Of a stretch of DNA of 64,000 nt, positions 21,601-34,690 are shown piece after piece. The notes under the pieces were generated by a model. That model was given only the letters and a program-made list of their open reading frames with translations, ran no database searches and was not told the origin of the DNA. Source of the stretch: Nemopilema nomurai (taxonomy: Eukaryota; Cnidaria; Scyphozoa; Rhizostomeae; Rhizostomatidae); NCBI GenBank assembly GCA_003864495.1, contig ML133503.1:248001-312000 (forward strand), given 5' to 3'. Made by a program: the position numbers and the translations under genes. The first letter of the stretch is position 1; every line of letters begins with the position of its first letter.

Positions 21601-24600
21601 AACAAGCTTTTACCGTCTGTCTTGACGCCTCCAATGACAGCACTAATGGTTTGTGATGACGTTTTGAAATCGACAACAGCATCGTCAATTTGTTTATGCA
21701 GCTCTCCTGGCACTTCATCGTCTCCCTTTCTGCTAGAGGCATCATCAGCAATACTCTTTTTTATCCGCGTGGGAAGCTTCCCCTTCCAGTTTAAGAAGTT
21801 CGAGAATTCTACATAATCTATTTGTCCATCTTTGTCTATATCGCAGTAATCGAATAAAGCTTCAAGCATCTCTTTGTCGATCGGAAGGTTGAACTGCAGG
21901 CAGATTTCTCGAAGTTCATTTATGTCGATCTTCCCGGAACTATCCTGTTTGTGGAACGCCCAGGATTAATTTCAAAATAAGTAGAAGAAGATAGCACTCC
22001 CAAACAAAATTTCCCACAAAAATAAAGCTAATTTGAGTTGGCGTTGTGCAAAAAAAACGCTGTCTCTATCTATAACTTGTCTTTTTTGCACCAAATCAAT
22101 ATATTTTACGTAACCATTTGTATATAATAAGAGAAAAATCTTCCAACTACAATTCAAAGAGAGTGAGTAATAAGACTTGAATGAGGTTTGGAAATGATTC
22201 ATAAAGTAAAAGCCGGTGTTTACCTTGTCGTAAAATTTGAATGCTGCATTGAGATCGTGGAAATTGTGATAATTGGCCTTTTTCAAGTGTTGTCGAATGG
22301 CAGCAAGTACCCCTCTCTCCTTGTCCTTGCCCCGCAAATACCTTCCAGCCGCTCTGTTGTGAATCAGGTCACCGGCACCGTATTCGTCTGGCTTCACCAA
22401 AACGCCAAACGTGTGATCACTCGGCACTCTAGCCAGCATCGTCTCTCTAATTGGGTCGTGGACTGTACCAACCTGTGGCTGGGTTCGCTCCCTGAAATTG
22501 TCCACCTTCTCCGACACAATATGCGCTGCCTTGGCACTGAAAACAAGAAAACTCAATTTAAGTGGTTTTCATACTGCACAAAACTCAGGTGGAGCACGCT
22601 TTTGAGAGCCTAAGGGCAGACATTGAAAGACCTGTTTCGATGCTTTGTCGATCTCGATACTTGCAAGAAATTGTTGGAAATCTGTGTGCAATGCCAAAAA
22701 CAGATCCGCGCAATGCTCAAACACCTCGTTGCATGACAGACGTTGATGATAAGATCTAACACCACAGAAAATCCGTCTCTCTCTGTGACATTTTCGTAGC
22801 TATTTTTGTACATTGCTAATATCTATCGTTTTACAACGTTCCAATTTTTGGTGGAGGTATTAGGTGCTATATCCACAAAACAAAGAGCACGTTAAACAAT
22901 CAAGCACACCTTCTACTTTCTTCTAAAGACGAAGTGTTCTGTGGTGTAAGTTTAATCTCTCAAAATTAGGCTTTTTCTATTACCTCTGTGTCTCGTGCAG
23001 CCACTTGAGAGATTTCTGTACATTAGTTCCCCGATTATCATGTGGTGTGTCAATGCCAAAACAGCTTGTTTTGGGTATCCTTGACCAGTTATACCCTCTG
23101 TTGTATGTTTCACCTAAAAAACAGAAAGGAACACACTGACCAATTAGGTGTTTGATCAATCGGATGCTGGTGTGCCAAATAACAACAGCAAAAAGACAAA
23201 GAAAATTGTGGGAATCTTATTGTGTAGTCTGAGCCCACTTAATGGCCCTTAACTAGCCCTCCTTCACTAGTTTAGCTAATACTACAAATTTATATTTCTG
23301 TGTCTATTTTTAAATATTTTGAATGTTGTATAGTTTATTAGTTATTATCTTCTTGTCTTCCTTAAACATCTCCAACACCAAGAATAAAACATTCATTTTA
23401 GAGACACTGAGTTCAATTTGACACCACAGTGAATCTTGCAACTTCTTATCTTCTCTTGCAATGACACAGTTGAAGAAAAATTAGCAGCTTCTCCAAGAAA
23501 TGCTTCAAACTGTTCTGCAGTTTCAAATACAAGCACCATCACATCTTTTTAGTAAGTGTGTGGACAATTTCTACGAGTTGATAGAGGACATGTTCATTGA
23601 CACTGATTTGTGTTTTTATTGAAAACAGACATGTCTGCACCGTAGCTCTTTCCACTACAAATGGTTGAGTAGCTTCTGATGAATACTCACCAACTCTGTA
23701 TGCACTATGGCTTTTGATGTATAGATCCAGCCCCTCAGTAGATTCAACATCCACTTCTTTTTTGATTTTGAAGGGTTAACCAATTCCCCAGCTGTGCAAT
23801 CCCTGAACACTTTTATTCCATAACGGACATCATATGGTTCAACTCCTTTTGGTAGTCCAATTCGTTGGTCATGTGATTTTCCTATGTAACCAAGTGTTAC
23901 TTTTCTTTTAAGGCGCATAGTATTGAGAATCTTTGTTAATTTAATGTATGTACCTCTTTTCACAAGTTTGTAAAAAGTCAAGTTTGTAGAAAAATTGAGA
24001 TGTAAGATCAACTGCATATATTTCAAATGTTTTGGATACCATTTCCTTTTTCCTTATAAACTTATCTGTAGACTTTTCTTGTTATTAAAAACAAGGGGCA
24101 GCCTACAATAAATCTTAATGCTTTGTCCCACATCTTTGAAAAACAAATTGAAAATACAAGCAAAATAATTGCAACAAGTTTGAAAAACTATTATAGCAAT
24201 ATAAAGCATTATAAGACATTTTATTCCATAATTTATTATTCCAAGAAAAAGAATTAATGGAATAAAGAGTATTGTTCAACAACATATAAAGAAATATGCT
24301 AAGCCCTTTAGCTTTAACTCCTTAAAAGCAAGCTTCTTACCAAGAGGTGCCTTTTTGTGTGTTGCGTAGAGGTCTTCCTTTTTGTCACACAATCTTTGCA
24401 CATACAAACTTTTTGGCCTGGGCAAAACCAGATCCCTAGCCTAGAAAATGGCATTTTAAGGGTTAATGAAATCTAAAAAGAACAGGGAAGTTATTCTATA
24501 ACCTCTTAAAACCTCCACCAAAAATTCTAGTTGAAACTGGAAAAAACATATCCAATTTATGTAGAAGTCAAACCTAATACCAAATAACAGGTTGTCATTT

Positions 24601-25366
24601 TTTTAAGTAATAATTTTTGTGAAAAATTAAAAGAAATTTCTTACAACAATCAAATGAAAGTGGAAGAGGTCTCACTCCAAATACAGCCTTAGCTCTAAAT
24701 ACGCTAAATAAGCTTTGTCAACTATTAGCTAACCACGTGAAACTCTATTAGAAGCTGTTCAATCACAGCAATTGATATACCCACCTTGAGAGATGGTTTC
24801 GTGTCAACGCCATGACTCAACAATGATGCAATATCTGGGTCACTGTATCTTCCATAGTATATCCTTCTTTCCCCAGCACCTGGATTGGTTGTGCAACGGA
24901 ATTTGTGGACTGGCTCTGGGGTCAGTGGCTATTAAAAAAAGACAGGTTCATTCAAATATCAATGAGCAGCTGCTTTTAGTATTTGCTGCTATGTGCTAGC
25001 ACTTGCTTTTTGCCATGTTTATTGTTGAAAATTTTTGTACACAGAAGACATACTAGACCACTATCCTATCAAAAAGAACAACAACTTCTATATGTATCAA
25101 AAAGACATTTTTATCAGATTTAGTGGTATTGATGATTAAGCATAAACAAAACCATGTAATGGATATTCTTAGAGTTAGGTCCAAAGTATAACATGGTCAT
25201 CTACCTTCCTGGGAATATTTAGGCATTCTCTTGCAGTATCACCCAGAGTAAAGCATTTACCAGCCTGAAATAAACCAAAAAAGTCTTCAGCATTGAATGA
25301 TCTTATGAAAAAGGAATAGGCCAAGTCCGCATTCATTCTGCAAGAGGATTTGTTGGCTGAAGCCAT
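18676..25366 (-). CDS. EFHB: EF-hand domain-containing family member B (CFAP21), apparent frameshift in exon 4
   Basis: Coding exons in order: 25366-25205, 24928-24785, 24440-24341, 23881-23691, 23113-22984, 22536-22224, 21944-21614, 20990-20914, 20368-20168, 19783-19724, 19508-19377 and probably 18690-18676. All phases agree except for one missing base in 23881-23691. EFHB hallmarks are FRCTTNPGAGERRIYYGR with SDPDIASLLSHG, the repeat-like VPSDHTFGVLVKPDEYGAGD, two EF-hands (DKDSSGKIDINE across an exon junction and DIDKDGQIDYVEF), then GIPTIRSDLPAPRIRRIGD and AYGLINPSIYSNHGVFERDF. EFHB is a luminal protein of ciliary doublet microtubules and has also been linked to STIM1 calcium entry. The product is about 618 residues, shorter than human (833). 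The first exon may start at an acceptor (TTTATTTCAG at about 25265), with true N-terminal exons further upstream. The last mini-exon is uncertain. Confidence 0.9.
21141..21290. repeat. Possible small inverted-repeat element in an EFHB intron
   Basis: CCACCGACTCAATCATAACC at the left and the near-complement GGTTATGATTGGGTCTGGCG at the right frame about 150 bp of AT-rich sequence. The arms match imperfectly over about 20 bases and no target duplication is evident, so this may be a degraded MITE or chance. Confidence 0.35.
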
Positions 25367-28300
25367 GAAGCCAGAATATGAATTGCATTTAATGCAAGTC
25401 TAAAAGAGGCACTTTGATTTATCAGATACATTCTCAAGACATGAGATGATAACAAATGTGAGGTAATAACAAATATGGCGTCGGTGGTACACGCTTTTGA
25501 AAAATATTAGTGTTCAGAATTGGAGGGCCTTTTCGTCGAGTTTAGATAAAATTGAACTGGATATTAGATCAAGTAATAGTTGTAAACACCATCTATTTTA
25601 TGTATGCATTGATTTGCAATTGCTCTTCCCAGACGCTAGCTGCGCTCTGCAAGAGGAACAAAGCAAGTAGTGAAGAAAATATTCATTACAAAATTGTAAC
25701 TCACAGCTGTAATGGCTGGATTTCTGTCCTTGATTTTCCACTGTTACTTAACATTGGTTAATAAGAAATCCCTCCTCGACTTTCCACTAGAAATCTGTGA
25801 TTTGACATCAGATAAGAAGAAATCGATGTTATATGGCAACGAATTTGTATCCCTGTTGCTATGCAATGGGCCTCGATTTCGCATGGGACATGAACCTGCA
25901 TACTGAAAGTTTGGGAGCACATGTTGGCCAGTAGACATAAAATTTATTGGAGACAATATTTATGCTAAAAGGAAGAGTTACTATACAATTTTGTAAGAAA
26001 TTATATTTACGGAGTAAGACTTAGAAAATAGCTTGGAATAAAGCAAATATTTTGAAACAAGGCTTTATTCTGTAATACTGTCGAACGAAACAAAGATGCG
26101 AAAATGTAGCAGTGGTTAAAAACACGATCGATTAGGAAGATAATTTAATATTGCGATTACAAAAAATAAACGGTTTGTGGCGTTGAACTATTTGTGGGGA
26201 TTCGATATTTTTGCAAGCTGCAGCTCATTAGCTCGATTTACTTATTAACCACAACTTTTAAAATTTGATTTTTCTTCTTTTGCATTGATAAGAGAATTCT
26301 ACTTTTTGCCATTTAAGTACAGCATTCATTTGATGACTGACTGCATCGTGGGAAAGCATAAAGAGCAAAACATATTTTTAAACAATTCACATCAGACAAA
26401 ATGCTACGATCCCGGACAAAAATGGTTGAGACTTTTCAAGGAAAGCTTTTTTCACTTTCCTTTCAAAAATAATTTTCCCCCCTCCTTTAATTCAATGTTT
26501 GAAGCAATAAAACAACAAATCCAACATTGATTTGGGGGGGGATTCGAATTTATAGGGGCGACATAAAGTAGAAAATTGCAGAAATTTCATTTTGTCTCAA
26601 CAATTTTGTCCGGGATTGTAGATATAAGATCAATCCTATCACCTTTGCTGTTTTTTAATAAGTTCTGATACCCATGCCTAACCTGATAGAATTTTCGCTG
26701 AACTAAAGCAGGGTAAGCGATACTCAACCAGATGCGCCGAACGTCAGTGACAAGGCAACGGGGGAACAGGGTGGGTGTGACTCCCTCTCCCCAGGTCTAT
26801 CCAAGATCGATTTCTAATTCGTCCAAATTTAAACATAGGTGTTGGGGTGGTGGTAATTGCAGTAGTTTGATCGCAGAATAGACCCTCTCCCCCACTTCAT
26901 GTTGGCTGACACCACCATTGACTTTGACTTTGCTTTTAATGAAAGCAGCAGGGGTTGTAGCTCGCGGCCCTGAAAGATGCAAAGCTGAAAAGTAGCGTGG
27001 TAGGTGTATAGAGTTGATGAAGTAAAGTGCACCGAAGCATCTAGCTCTTGTAGAAGCAGGGGAATATTCTGGAACGAAGACATGAAACAGAAGCAAATAA
27101 AAGATATACGGAAAGTTCAAAGCGATTTAAAACTGATAAGTCAAATTTTCGAAATACTGAAATTTGGAAATACTAATCCCTATATATGTGGGGTATGTAT
27201 GGTAGTAATTTTCTTTTGAAGTGTAAAGTTCATCTGACAGAGTTTAGAATTTGCAAAAATTGTTTTCAAAGAAAAGGCAGTTAAAATTGCAAAGCATGTC
27301 AACGTTCTGACATTAAAGTAAGTAAGAGGATCAAAATACAAAGGCAGGAAAAAAGTTTCTCTTATTCGCCTGTAAGAATAAAAGCAATTAACTAGATTAG
27401 GCCAAAATTGGAAGACAAATACTAAAGGAAACCATCGTTGATTGTTGCAAACTGCCAGATAGAACGCTTTAATCGGGCTCTATTCCACTCTCTTAGTTGG
27501 ATAACATTTTCTGCGTGTTATCCACAGCTACATGTCAATACATAACAAGACCAAAGTTAGTTACAAAAGCCATTTCATCAATTTTGCATACTAGCTCGGT
27601 GCACTCAAGCCTTCTAGATAAAAGCTGCGTTTCTTTCTGATTACGATATTTGCCAAGGACTTTCCTAGAACTAAGTTGATATTAACATTGAAAAGGCGAG
27701 TCCAAACGCTGCCCTCGAGCCTACCAAGAACAGTAGAAATAGAGCGATATGCATCATGGACGGGCAAGTGTTACGATAAACATGCCACTTACAACCAGAC
27801 TGCTCAAGTGTTTCCAACAGTTTGACTTAAGTGTCAGCTGACATTATCTTGAGGCAGTTCATGTATTCAATTGATAAACGAATGATATTGCCAAGACTAA
27901 ATTCATCGTCTCTGGAAAGATTATGAACGCTTTTGTAATTACACGTGGCAATGCATCCGTCTTCGCTGTCATTATCCCGTTAGATAACCTAAAAAATTAT
28001 CTTGCTATCTCTCCCTTCCTTATCAGCTTCATTCTTTTGGCTTCGTTTCGAAACCAGTGACTTAGAAGCGCCGAAACTAACAGAAACAGAAACCTTTATT
28101 GACGAAAACGAGGCTGCTGATATCAACAACAACATTACAACGATTTCTGCTAAAGAAACTTGGCGACTTATATTCTACTTCGTGATTTAAAAAATTAACC
28201 ATATCATGATCTCCTTCTGTAAGTTTGTGGTGAACTCCACACGAGCACTTAATTGGCGACACTACTCAATAGCAAAGATACTACATTTGAATAGAATAAG

Positions 28301-31300
28301 ATAATAATTAGAAGAAGACCAATAAAATAGTAAGAATAGAATAAAACGTTTTGCAACAGTGCCTAAGTGTCTCCGCTGCTCTGTTTGGGCTACTTCTATC
28401 ATTATGCAATAAAATGTTTTAAAAACATGTTTAAACGCAACATTTTGCGAAAGCGAAGAAGTTTGTAACATTTCAGAGAACCATGGCATTTAAAAATAGC
28501 TAGAAGAAACTTCTTAGCAACAAAATACAAAAGAGGTTCCTCAAAAATATTATTTAGAATAGCAGCAAGCAAGTATGTACCAACCTTGTAGGAAATCTGT
28601 CAATAAGCCTTGAGTACCAGAAGGAGGCAATGCTTTTTGGAAAACTAAATGTGCAAATATTTGACGAGCCAATATTTATTGTCAGCTTCCACAGAGCAAG
28701 GCACTACTAAAGTACTAAAGCTAGATTTGATTGAGGTATTTAAATTAAGAAATAAGCAACTTCTAGCGTTTGTTATTGATAAAATATAATTCATTAACGT
28801 GTAGACATACAATCAAGAGCAGAGAAGCAAGAAATCATCCTGGTGGGCTGTCGATATTACACCACAACTCTTCACACAAGCGATCAATTGAATCAAAAGA
28901 TGAATTTGAAGAAGGAGTTTTTTGAGTGTTTGCTTGTCTCTTTAAGTGCTCGGCTTGTCAAGAACACACAAGATAAACACATTTCAAATACAACAGTTTA
29001 CGTTCTGAAACAATAAAGAACTTCATCGACTTTTGAGCAAGCATACTGTAACGGATCAAATCTGTCTCGGAATTCAAGTCGATTTGGATATGCTTGTAAT
29101 CGGGATTGCGTCTAATCCCGTTTTAGCCTTTAGTGGAAGCAAATCGATATGAACTTTTGAGGAAGTAAATAAGCAAACAAAACAAAAGCGAGAAACAAAC
29201 AGGGCACCTGTCTTACTTTGAAAATTCAAAGGACAAACAAGTGTTTAGCACTACCAGCAGACAATTGCCCAAATGAATGCTAACAGTATAACCTGCTTCT
29301 CGCAGTACTTTCTATTCGCATGTTGTTCTCCTTCCAGGGGCTGTTTACGTTAGTTTTCCACGTTTCAATCCGATTCTGGTGCCATGAACAGCATGCTGAG
29401 TCAATGTCACAGGTGTGATTTTCGAAGGCTCCTGCGCAGCAGCTACCTTGCTTTAGACTCAAGACGTTGTCGTGACGTATATAGGTGATTCAGCTGATAC
29501 ATAGCTGACAACAAGGGAGCCCTTGGGCACATAGACTTCCTAGAAGTACAGAAAGTTTTGGTACTGGAATGCCTTATCAAAGAGTTTAATTAATTTTATA
29601 GCAAAAATGCTGTAAAGGTTTAAAAATTTAATGAAAATTCACGAAAAACGTGAAAAGTGACACTTACCTCTATTGATCCAGCTTCGTCTGAAGAAAGTTC
29701 CAAATTTCGAAGCAGGTTAGCTAGTCTTCAGGGCTTGAACATTCTTCCTTTCTGATGAAGAATTAATTTTCAGTAGAGATTGGCAGTCACTATTAGAGAT
29801 CTTTGCAAACAAGAAAATAATTTGAAATTGTGTGAAAGGGCCTAGGCAACTTTTCGTCCCGGTCACAATTTATTGATAGCGACAGTTCTAGTATTCATAA
29901 AAAGAGGCTTAGCCTAGAATAAGCTAAACTTTTATTTTATTTGCTAGCGCAAAGAGTTAAACCTTCCTCATTTACCAGCTGAAAGAACGTGATACTTTGA
30001 TGCAATCGAATAGCTCGCTCCTCGACCCTCTCACTTTTATAAATCTTATTCCATACATGTCTGCATCTTTTAACTGAAGCTAAGAACTTCCTCATAAGCA
30101 AACTCCTTATGAAATTGTTTAATAAAACTTCCTTTATGGCACCCACAGAAAAGTCCGCCCTGTGGTCCCTTGCCGCCAAAGTTCCTGGACTTTAGCAACG
30201 GGAAGTGGCAGCGGGTTGAAATCACGTGAGCAGGGGCGCCTCTAAGGAACCCTGACAACATTGAAAGTCCGAAGTATGGATGTATTTTTCATCGCCCACC
30301 ATTTTGGATGACAGAACATACGGCAGCGTGTCGTCAAAGGAGGATTATATTGTTTGCTGTGCTTTTTAGTAAAGTAGCAGACGCAAATTGTTGCCATTAC
30401 TGTAATAAAGGTAATCACAGCCGATACAAAGTATGAAAAGATTAACGATAAAGAAAATAATAACAAATTTGTAGTAACAATGCTTATTTTGGTTTGAGTG
30501 CACAGTTTCGTCGCATGAACTTGAACAAAAGAAAACGAAGCCATGGGACGACGAAGTGTTCTGGCCTAGGCTAGGCCCGTGTTCCGTTTCAAGTGGTGGG
30601 AAATGCGGTAGAGGACAAATGGACTGGTTTCCTACAAATGTACCAAAAATTGACGTCTTGGTGCAGATAAAATTGCTTCCATACGTATTTATATCCTGGT
30701 AGGTAAAACAGGCCAATCACCACATTCAGTGTCACCGTTGGTACACTGGTGAAAATGTTGGCTCAAAAATCTTGTCATTCTGAGAATAATTGAGGCAGCA
30801 ACTGAGCAAACGTAAATTACCATACTTGATAAGTTGAACAAAGTTTATTCAATATTGAGTTTATCAGCTTCCTTTAAAAACAGCGATTAAGATTTTAAAT
30901 ATTAACCACATCTTGTGTCATTGGTAGTCAAAATAAGCATTACATCATCGGATTCTGCGTTTCAATTTTCTGACAAACATCTGTCTTTTAATTAGGTGAA
31001 GATTTAGATGAAAATTCGGCCAGGCTTTATCATAATTTTTCGAAAGAAAATTTCTCAATTCCTCCCTTAGATTTTCTTCTGAATTGCTTTTGACGAATAT
31101 TATAGAAGGACTCTAGCGAAATAGCAAATTCTGTACTATCCCGTGCAAATTTTGCTCCAAGTGATGATTTTGCCAAATATAAATAGAGAAATAGAAAATG
31201 AACGATACAGCTAATGTTCAACATAAACCAAATTTTGCAGGCGAGCGAACAGTCAAAGAAATAAACAAGCCGGAACTGGCTCTTTGACTCAAGTTGAAAA

Positions 31301-33026
31301 CTGGTTTTGCAGACAGACACTGAATACTTGATGGCATTGGCGTAAACAAACCAGTTCCCCTTCAAATAACGAGAACAATGATGCGTATTGTCCTCCCTCG
31401 CTGAATGACGTAAATGTCACAACTAATGCAATTGAAACGCACATAGAGTAGTGGTACGGGTTTTTCACTCTATTCTGCAGTAAACCAAGGCATTAAGATT
31501 TATTCAATTCAGACACTGATAACTAAAGAAAGCAATTCAATTTCTTCAGAGCAGGCCTAGGGTCGCAGTAAGATGTTGGCAAGCAAGCGAGGCTCCCATG
31601 ACAGCGGGGCACAGTGGGGCCGGACAATCATCTTTGCGATCAGAGGATTTCTCAGTTGGACCATGCGATTTGTGCATGCATTGTTCTCATTTCAGCTCCC
31701 TTTAAATGATTGACAGTCCAACTGATTTCAAGTTGTCCTCTGGGAAATTCACATAGTGCTAATCTCGTGCAGACAAAAAGAGGGCCAACAGTATTTTAAC
31801 GCAATTGCGTAAATTTTTCTTTGCAGGATTTCTGCCTATTGTTACTGCAACTCGATTGTTTACAAAGACGACCACAGGAAGCGATGGAAACCAAGACAAA
31901 AGTGCACTTCTGCGGTCGCAGAAACAATTCCCTGGATAATAATCATTGCCTGCACCCCATTGACTGCTTAATAACACTTTTTGTCTATAAGTAATAAAGC
32001 AGTTTTCCAATAGTAAAAACACGGTAAGCACATGCAGCCCTGAACGTCCCCCCTTCGCGGCTAGAATGAAGAAAAGAAGACGATGTAATTTGTCTCTTGA
32101 CGAATTTAATGTTGATTGACAACCACTTTTCTGACAATTATTCTAAGACAAACACCTGGTCTCATTTAAGAGAATCCAAATTATTCTCATTGTCGTCATA
32201 TTTATACTTTTCTGCTCTAATTATCCAGCAGTTTCCAGTTAATTAATTGTGAAAAGATACAACAATGAAAATACTTTGAACTCTGACTGAATTTTCAATT
32301 TAATGGAATTTCCCATGGTGGGTTTCCCTGTACAAAACAATCTCCTAATTAATATATACATAAATTGTACAGTTTTGTTAACATTATTATAGTCGTGTGT
32401 TGTATACATTCTAAACTAGTATCGATACTTTGCTAAAAAACTAGAAAGATAAAATTAAAAAATAAATTCATATCTGCGTAGTTGTTCTTTGAAACGGTAG
32501 AAGAAATTCATATCTGCTACGCTATTCTAAGGGTTCAAATGCTGAATCTGCAGCCGCTACGAGTTTTAGTCTATACCTCGGTTGCCGTTCTGAGGTCATC
32601 ACGCCAATTCGGATGCATATACAGTTTTCCTGCCAACGACAGATTAGTGACAGCAAATACGCAATCGACAGAATGCGGTTCGTCTAAAGCGAGGACATCT
32701 CTTGCATTCTTCGTACAGCCGGGTACCATCTGTATATTGTTGCGGTAAACCACGAGCATCTCATCAATAATGCATTTGTGATTCATCATTCAATTCCCTG
32801 GTAACGCAAAACCATGCTTTGTCATAGACACTTCAGCCAACGTGAGCGAATATCAAAGATCATTTGCCTTCATCCGGTATGCAACGTCAGCCTTGCGAAA
32901 TACCAAAGCCATTGCAACAATGAAACGTCAGATGATTGCCTCATTTTCAAGCCATGTGACGATTAAAATGGCTTCCAATTGTTATACGTTATGACAAAGT
33001 GTATCGAAGTTTGTTGTGTCCAGATA
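25367..33026. other. 7.7-kb region without a recognised gene
   Basis: I see no open segment with family resemblance on either strand. The right part should contain the 3' UTR of the KLF gene (minus strand), and the left edge may hold 5' exons of EFHB. The only structured element found is the inverted-repeat element at 26404-26621. Short open frames at 29937-30261 and 30242-30716 (minus) are hydrophobic or basic but unrecognisable, and one begins at TTG. Confidence 0.4.
26404..26621. mobile_element. Small MITE-like inverted-repeat element
   Basis: A 218-bp segment begins CTACGATCCCGGACAAAAAT and ends with the complement, ATTTTGTCCGGGATTGTAG. The match continues inward through GGTTGAGAC / GTCTCAAC, so the arms are about 29 bp with a few mismatches. 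The interior is AT-rich with C and G runs and has no significant open frame. The immediate flanks do not show an obvious target duplication. Confidence 0.7.
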
Positions 33027-34318
33027 TCACTGGTGTCGTTTCATATGCAACGCCAAGTGGTCAGACCTGGAGAAGCAACGATCACATTGTAAACATTTAA
33101 ATGGTTTAGCACCAGTATGTTTTCTATAATGTCTGGTGAGTTCGTCGGATCTTGCAAATCTCCACGCGCAGCCTTCCCAACTACAACGATATGGCTTTTC
33201 CCCAGTGTGTGTCCTTTGATGAGCTTTCAAGTGCGAGCTCTTCGTATAAACCTTTTTGCATCCCGAAAAGAAACACTTGTGTACCCTTTTCTTCGAGTCA
33301 ATGCTGGTGGTTTTCTTCCCATCTGTCGTGTTCTTTCCTCGCCTGTTGCTTAATTTCAAAGTCCTGTTGACCGAACCAACTCCACTTCCTCCACTCGACA
33401 CGGACTCCGGTGAACTAGGGGGCGTTAACAAAACCTGTGGAGAAACGTCTTGCGGAGACATACTGTCACTGCTAACACATCCAACGTTTTGGTTTGAACT
33501 TGTGAAAATTGTTATTGGGGTTGTTGACTTCAAAATTGCGAAGTCTGGACCGTCTCGAAATTTTGGTTCAGTAGGGGTGTCAGGGAGAACAACGGTTATC
33601 TGCGATGTTTGACTATTCGAAGAGTGATCCGACAATGGCTTCAACTCGCTGGTGATTCCCAGAATGGGACTGTCGAGTTCTTCAGTGAAGAAAAATTCAT
33701 TCCATGGACACGGTACAACTCCATCAATATCCTTGCAATTCAGGCTGATAGGTTCCCGAGATAAGTATTTATTCAACTCCATTCTTGTCTGGAAAGAAGA
33801 CGAGTAATTCAATTCACAATAGTCGAAGCATCACAGCCAAAACACTACAGGAAATAAGCTAGGCCTTAGATTCCTGCTAGTTGAAATGAACATACGAGGC
33901 ATTTGAAATTCAAACGGGATACAGACTAAAACTCTTCTAAAACTATGATTAAAAGCTGATAACGTATAGTCTTGTATAAGGGCTGAAACGTTGTCTTTCA
34001 TAGCGAATTCAGCAATTTCACGAAGGAGTTTGAAAACAAGGAAGCGGGTCGTTGGCTCAGTAGGCCATAGAATCGAGAAATGCAACTACCGTTGGATACG
34101 CATAAAGAAACACATGAAAACAGTCCTATCATGATATCAGTAGAACTGCTGCAAAACCCGTTTGCAGAGTAAATTCAAAGGAGTCGAATAATAGGGAAAT
34201 TATGAGTACGAACCTGCTGCCAATCTTCCTCAACCGACGAAGAAGGACAAAAAAAGCCAGTGTCGTGGATATATTGTAGCTCCTGGAAAATGCTTCCAGA
34301 CGGTAGCGTAGAATTCAT
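33027..34318 (-). CDS. Krueppel-like zinc-finger transcription factor, KLF6/7 group
   Basis: Two coding exons, 34318-34214 (35 codons, donor GTTCGT) and 33788-33027, encode 288 residues. Human KLF6 has 283 and KLF7 has 302. The N-terminus [15 protein letters not shown] followed by [13 protein letters not shown] matches the KLF6/7 acidic activation segment (SIFQELQ-VHETGYF, LELERYL). The last 82 residues are three C2H2 fingers with canonical TGEKPY and TGAKPF linkers and KLF DNA-contact residues ([24 protein letters not shown]). [20 protein letters not shown] is essentially invariant in the group. LLTPPSSPE (middle) resembles an FBW7-type phosphodegron and is shared with vertebrate relatives. 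It should bind GC/CACCC boxes in the nucleus. All three fingers lie in one exon here. KLF6 versus KLF7 orthology cannot be split from this sequence; a pre-duplication single copy is likely. Confidence 0.93.
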
Positions 34319-34469
34319 GGTTAGAAATAACAGTTACGAAAATATGAACATATAAGAGCACTGTAGCCTTGCAGCCCTTGCTTGACTTGGTGGTAATGTG
34401 TAGACTACGAAGACAGTAGGCAGAAAGTGATTGAAATTAATCATAGTGTTTTCAGTTTGTATAAGACAA

Positions 34470-34690
34470 TGGAACCTACCAATCAGAGGAAATCCATGGA
34501 GATGAAAACCAATGAGAGCGAGACAATGACAACGAGGATGCCACAAGAAGGGGATGCCGTCGAAAGCCAATCATAACAACAAGTGATGAACAGGCTCATC
34601 GCGATTGGCTAGTTTAATCTCTAAAACGCATCCTGCCATATATGGAGTAGACAGAAATAACTCGTATATAAACCCGATGACTCAGAGTGT
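34470..34690. promoter_or_regulatory. KLF upstream region: CCAAT boxes, CArG box, AP-1 site
   Basis: Four CCAAT motifs lie within 130 bp: 34479-34483, 34509-34513 and 34567-34571 on plus, and ATTGG at 34604-34608. A perfect serum response element core, CCATATATGG, is at 34636-34645. TATATAAA on the plus strand is at about 34665-34672, and an AP-1 site, TGACTCA, is at 34678-34684. These sit 150-370 bp upstream of the KLF ATG. SRF and AP-1 sites are typical of immediate-early genes, to which vertebrate KLF6 belongs. The TATA is better oriented for plus-strand transcription, so the region may be bidirectional. No start site is mapped. Confidence 0.6.

Noticed and set aside
29937..30179. Basic 80-codon minus-strand frame
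   Set aside because: Begins at TTG, unrecognised, no supporting splice or polyadenylation context.
30242..30716. Hydrophobic minus-strand frames that could be membrane proteins
   Set aside because: T-rich sequence gives apparent membrane segments in many frames; two overlapping frames look equally plausible, and neither resembles a known family.
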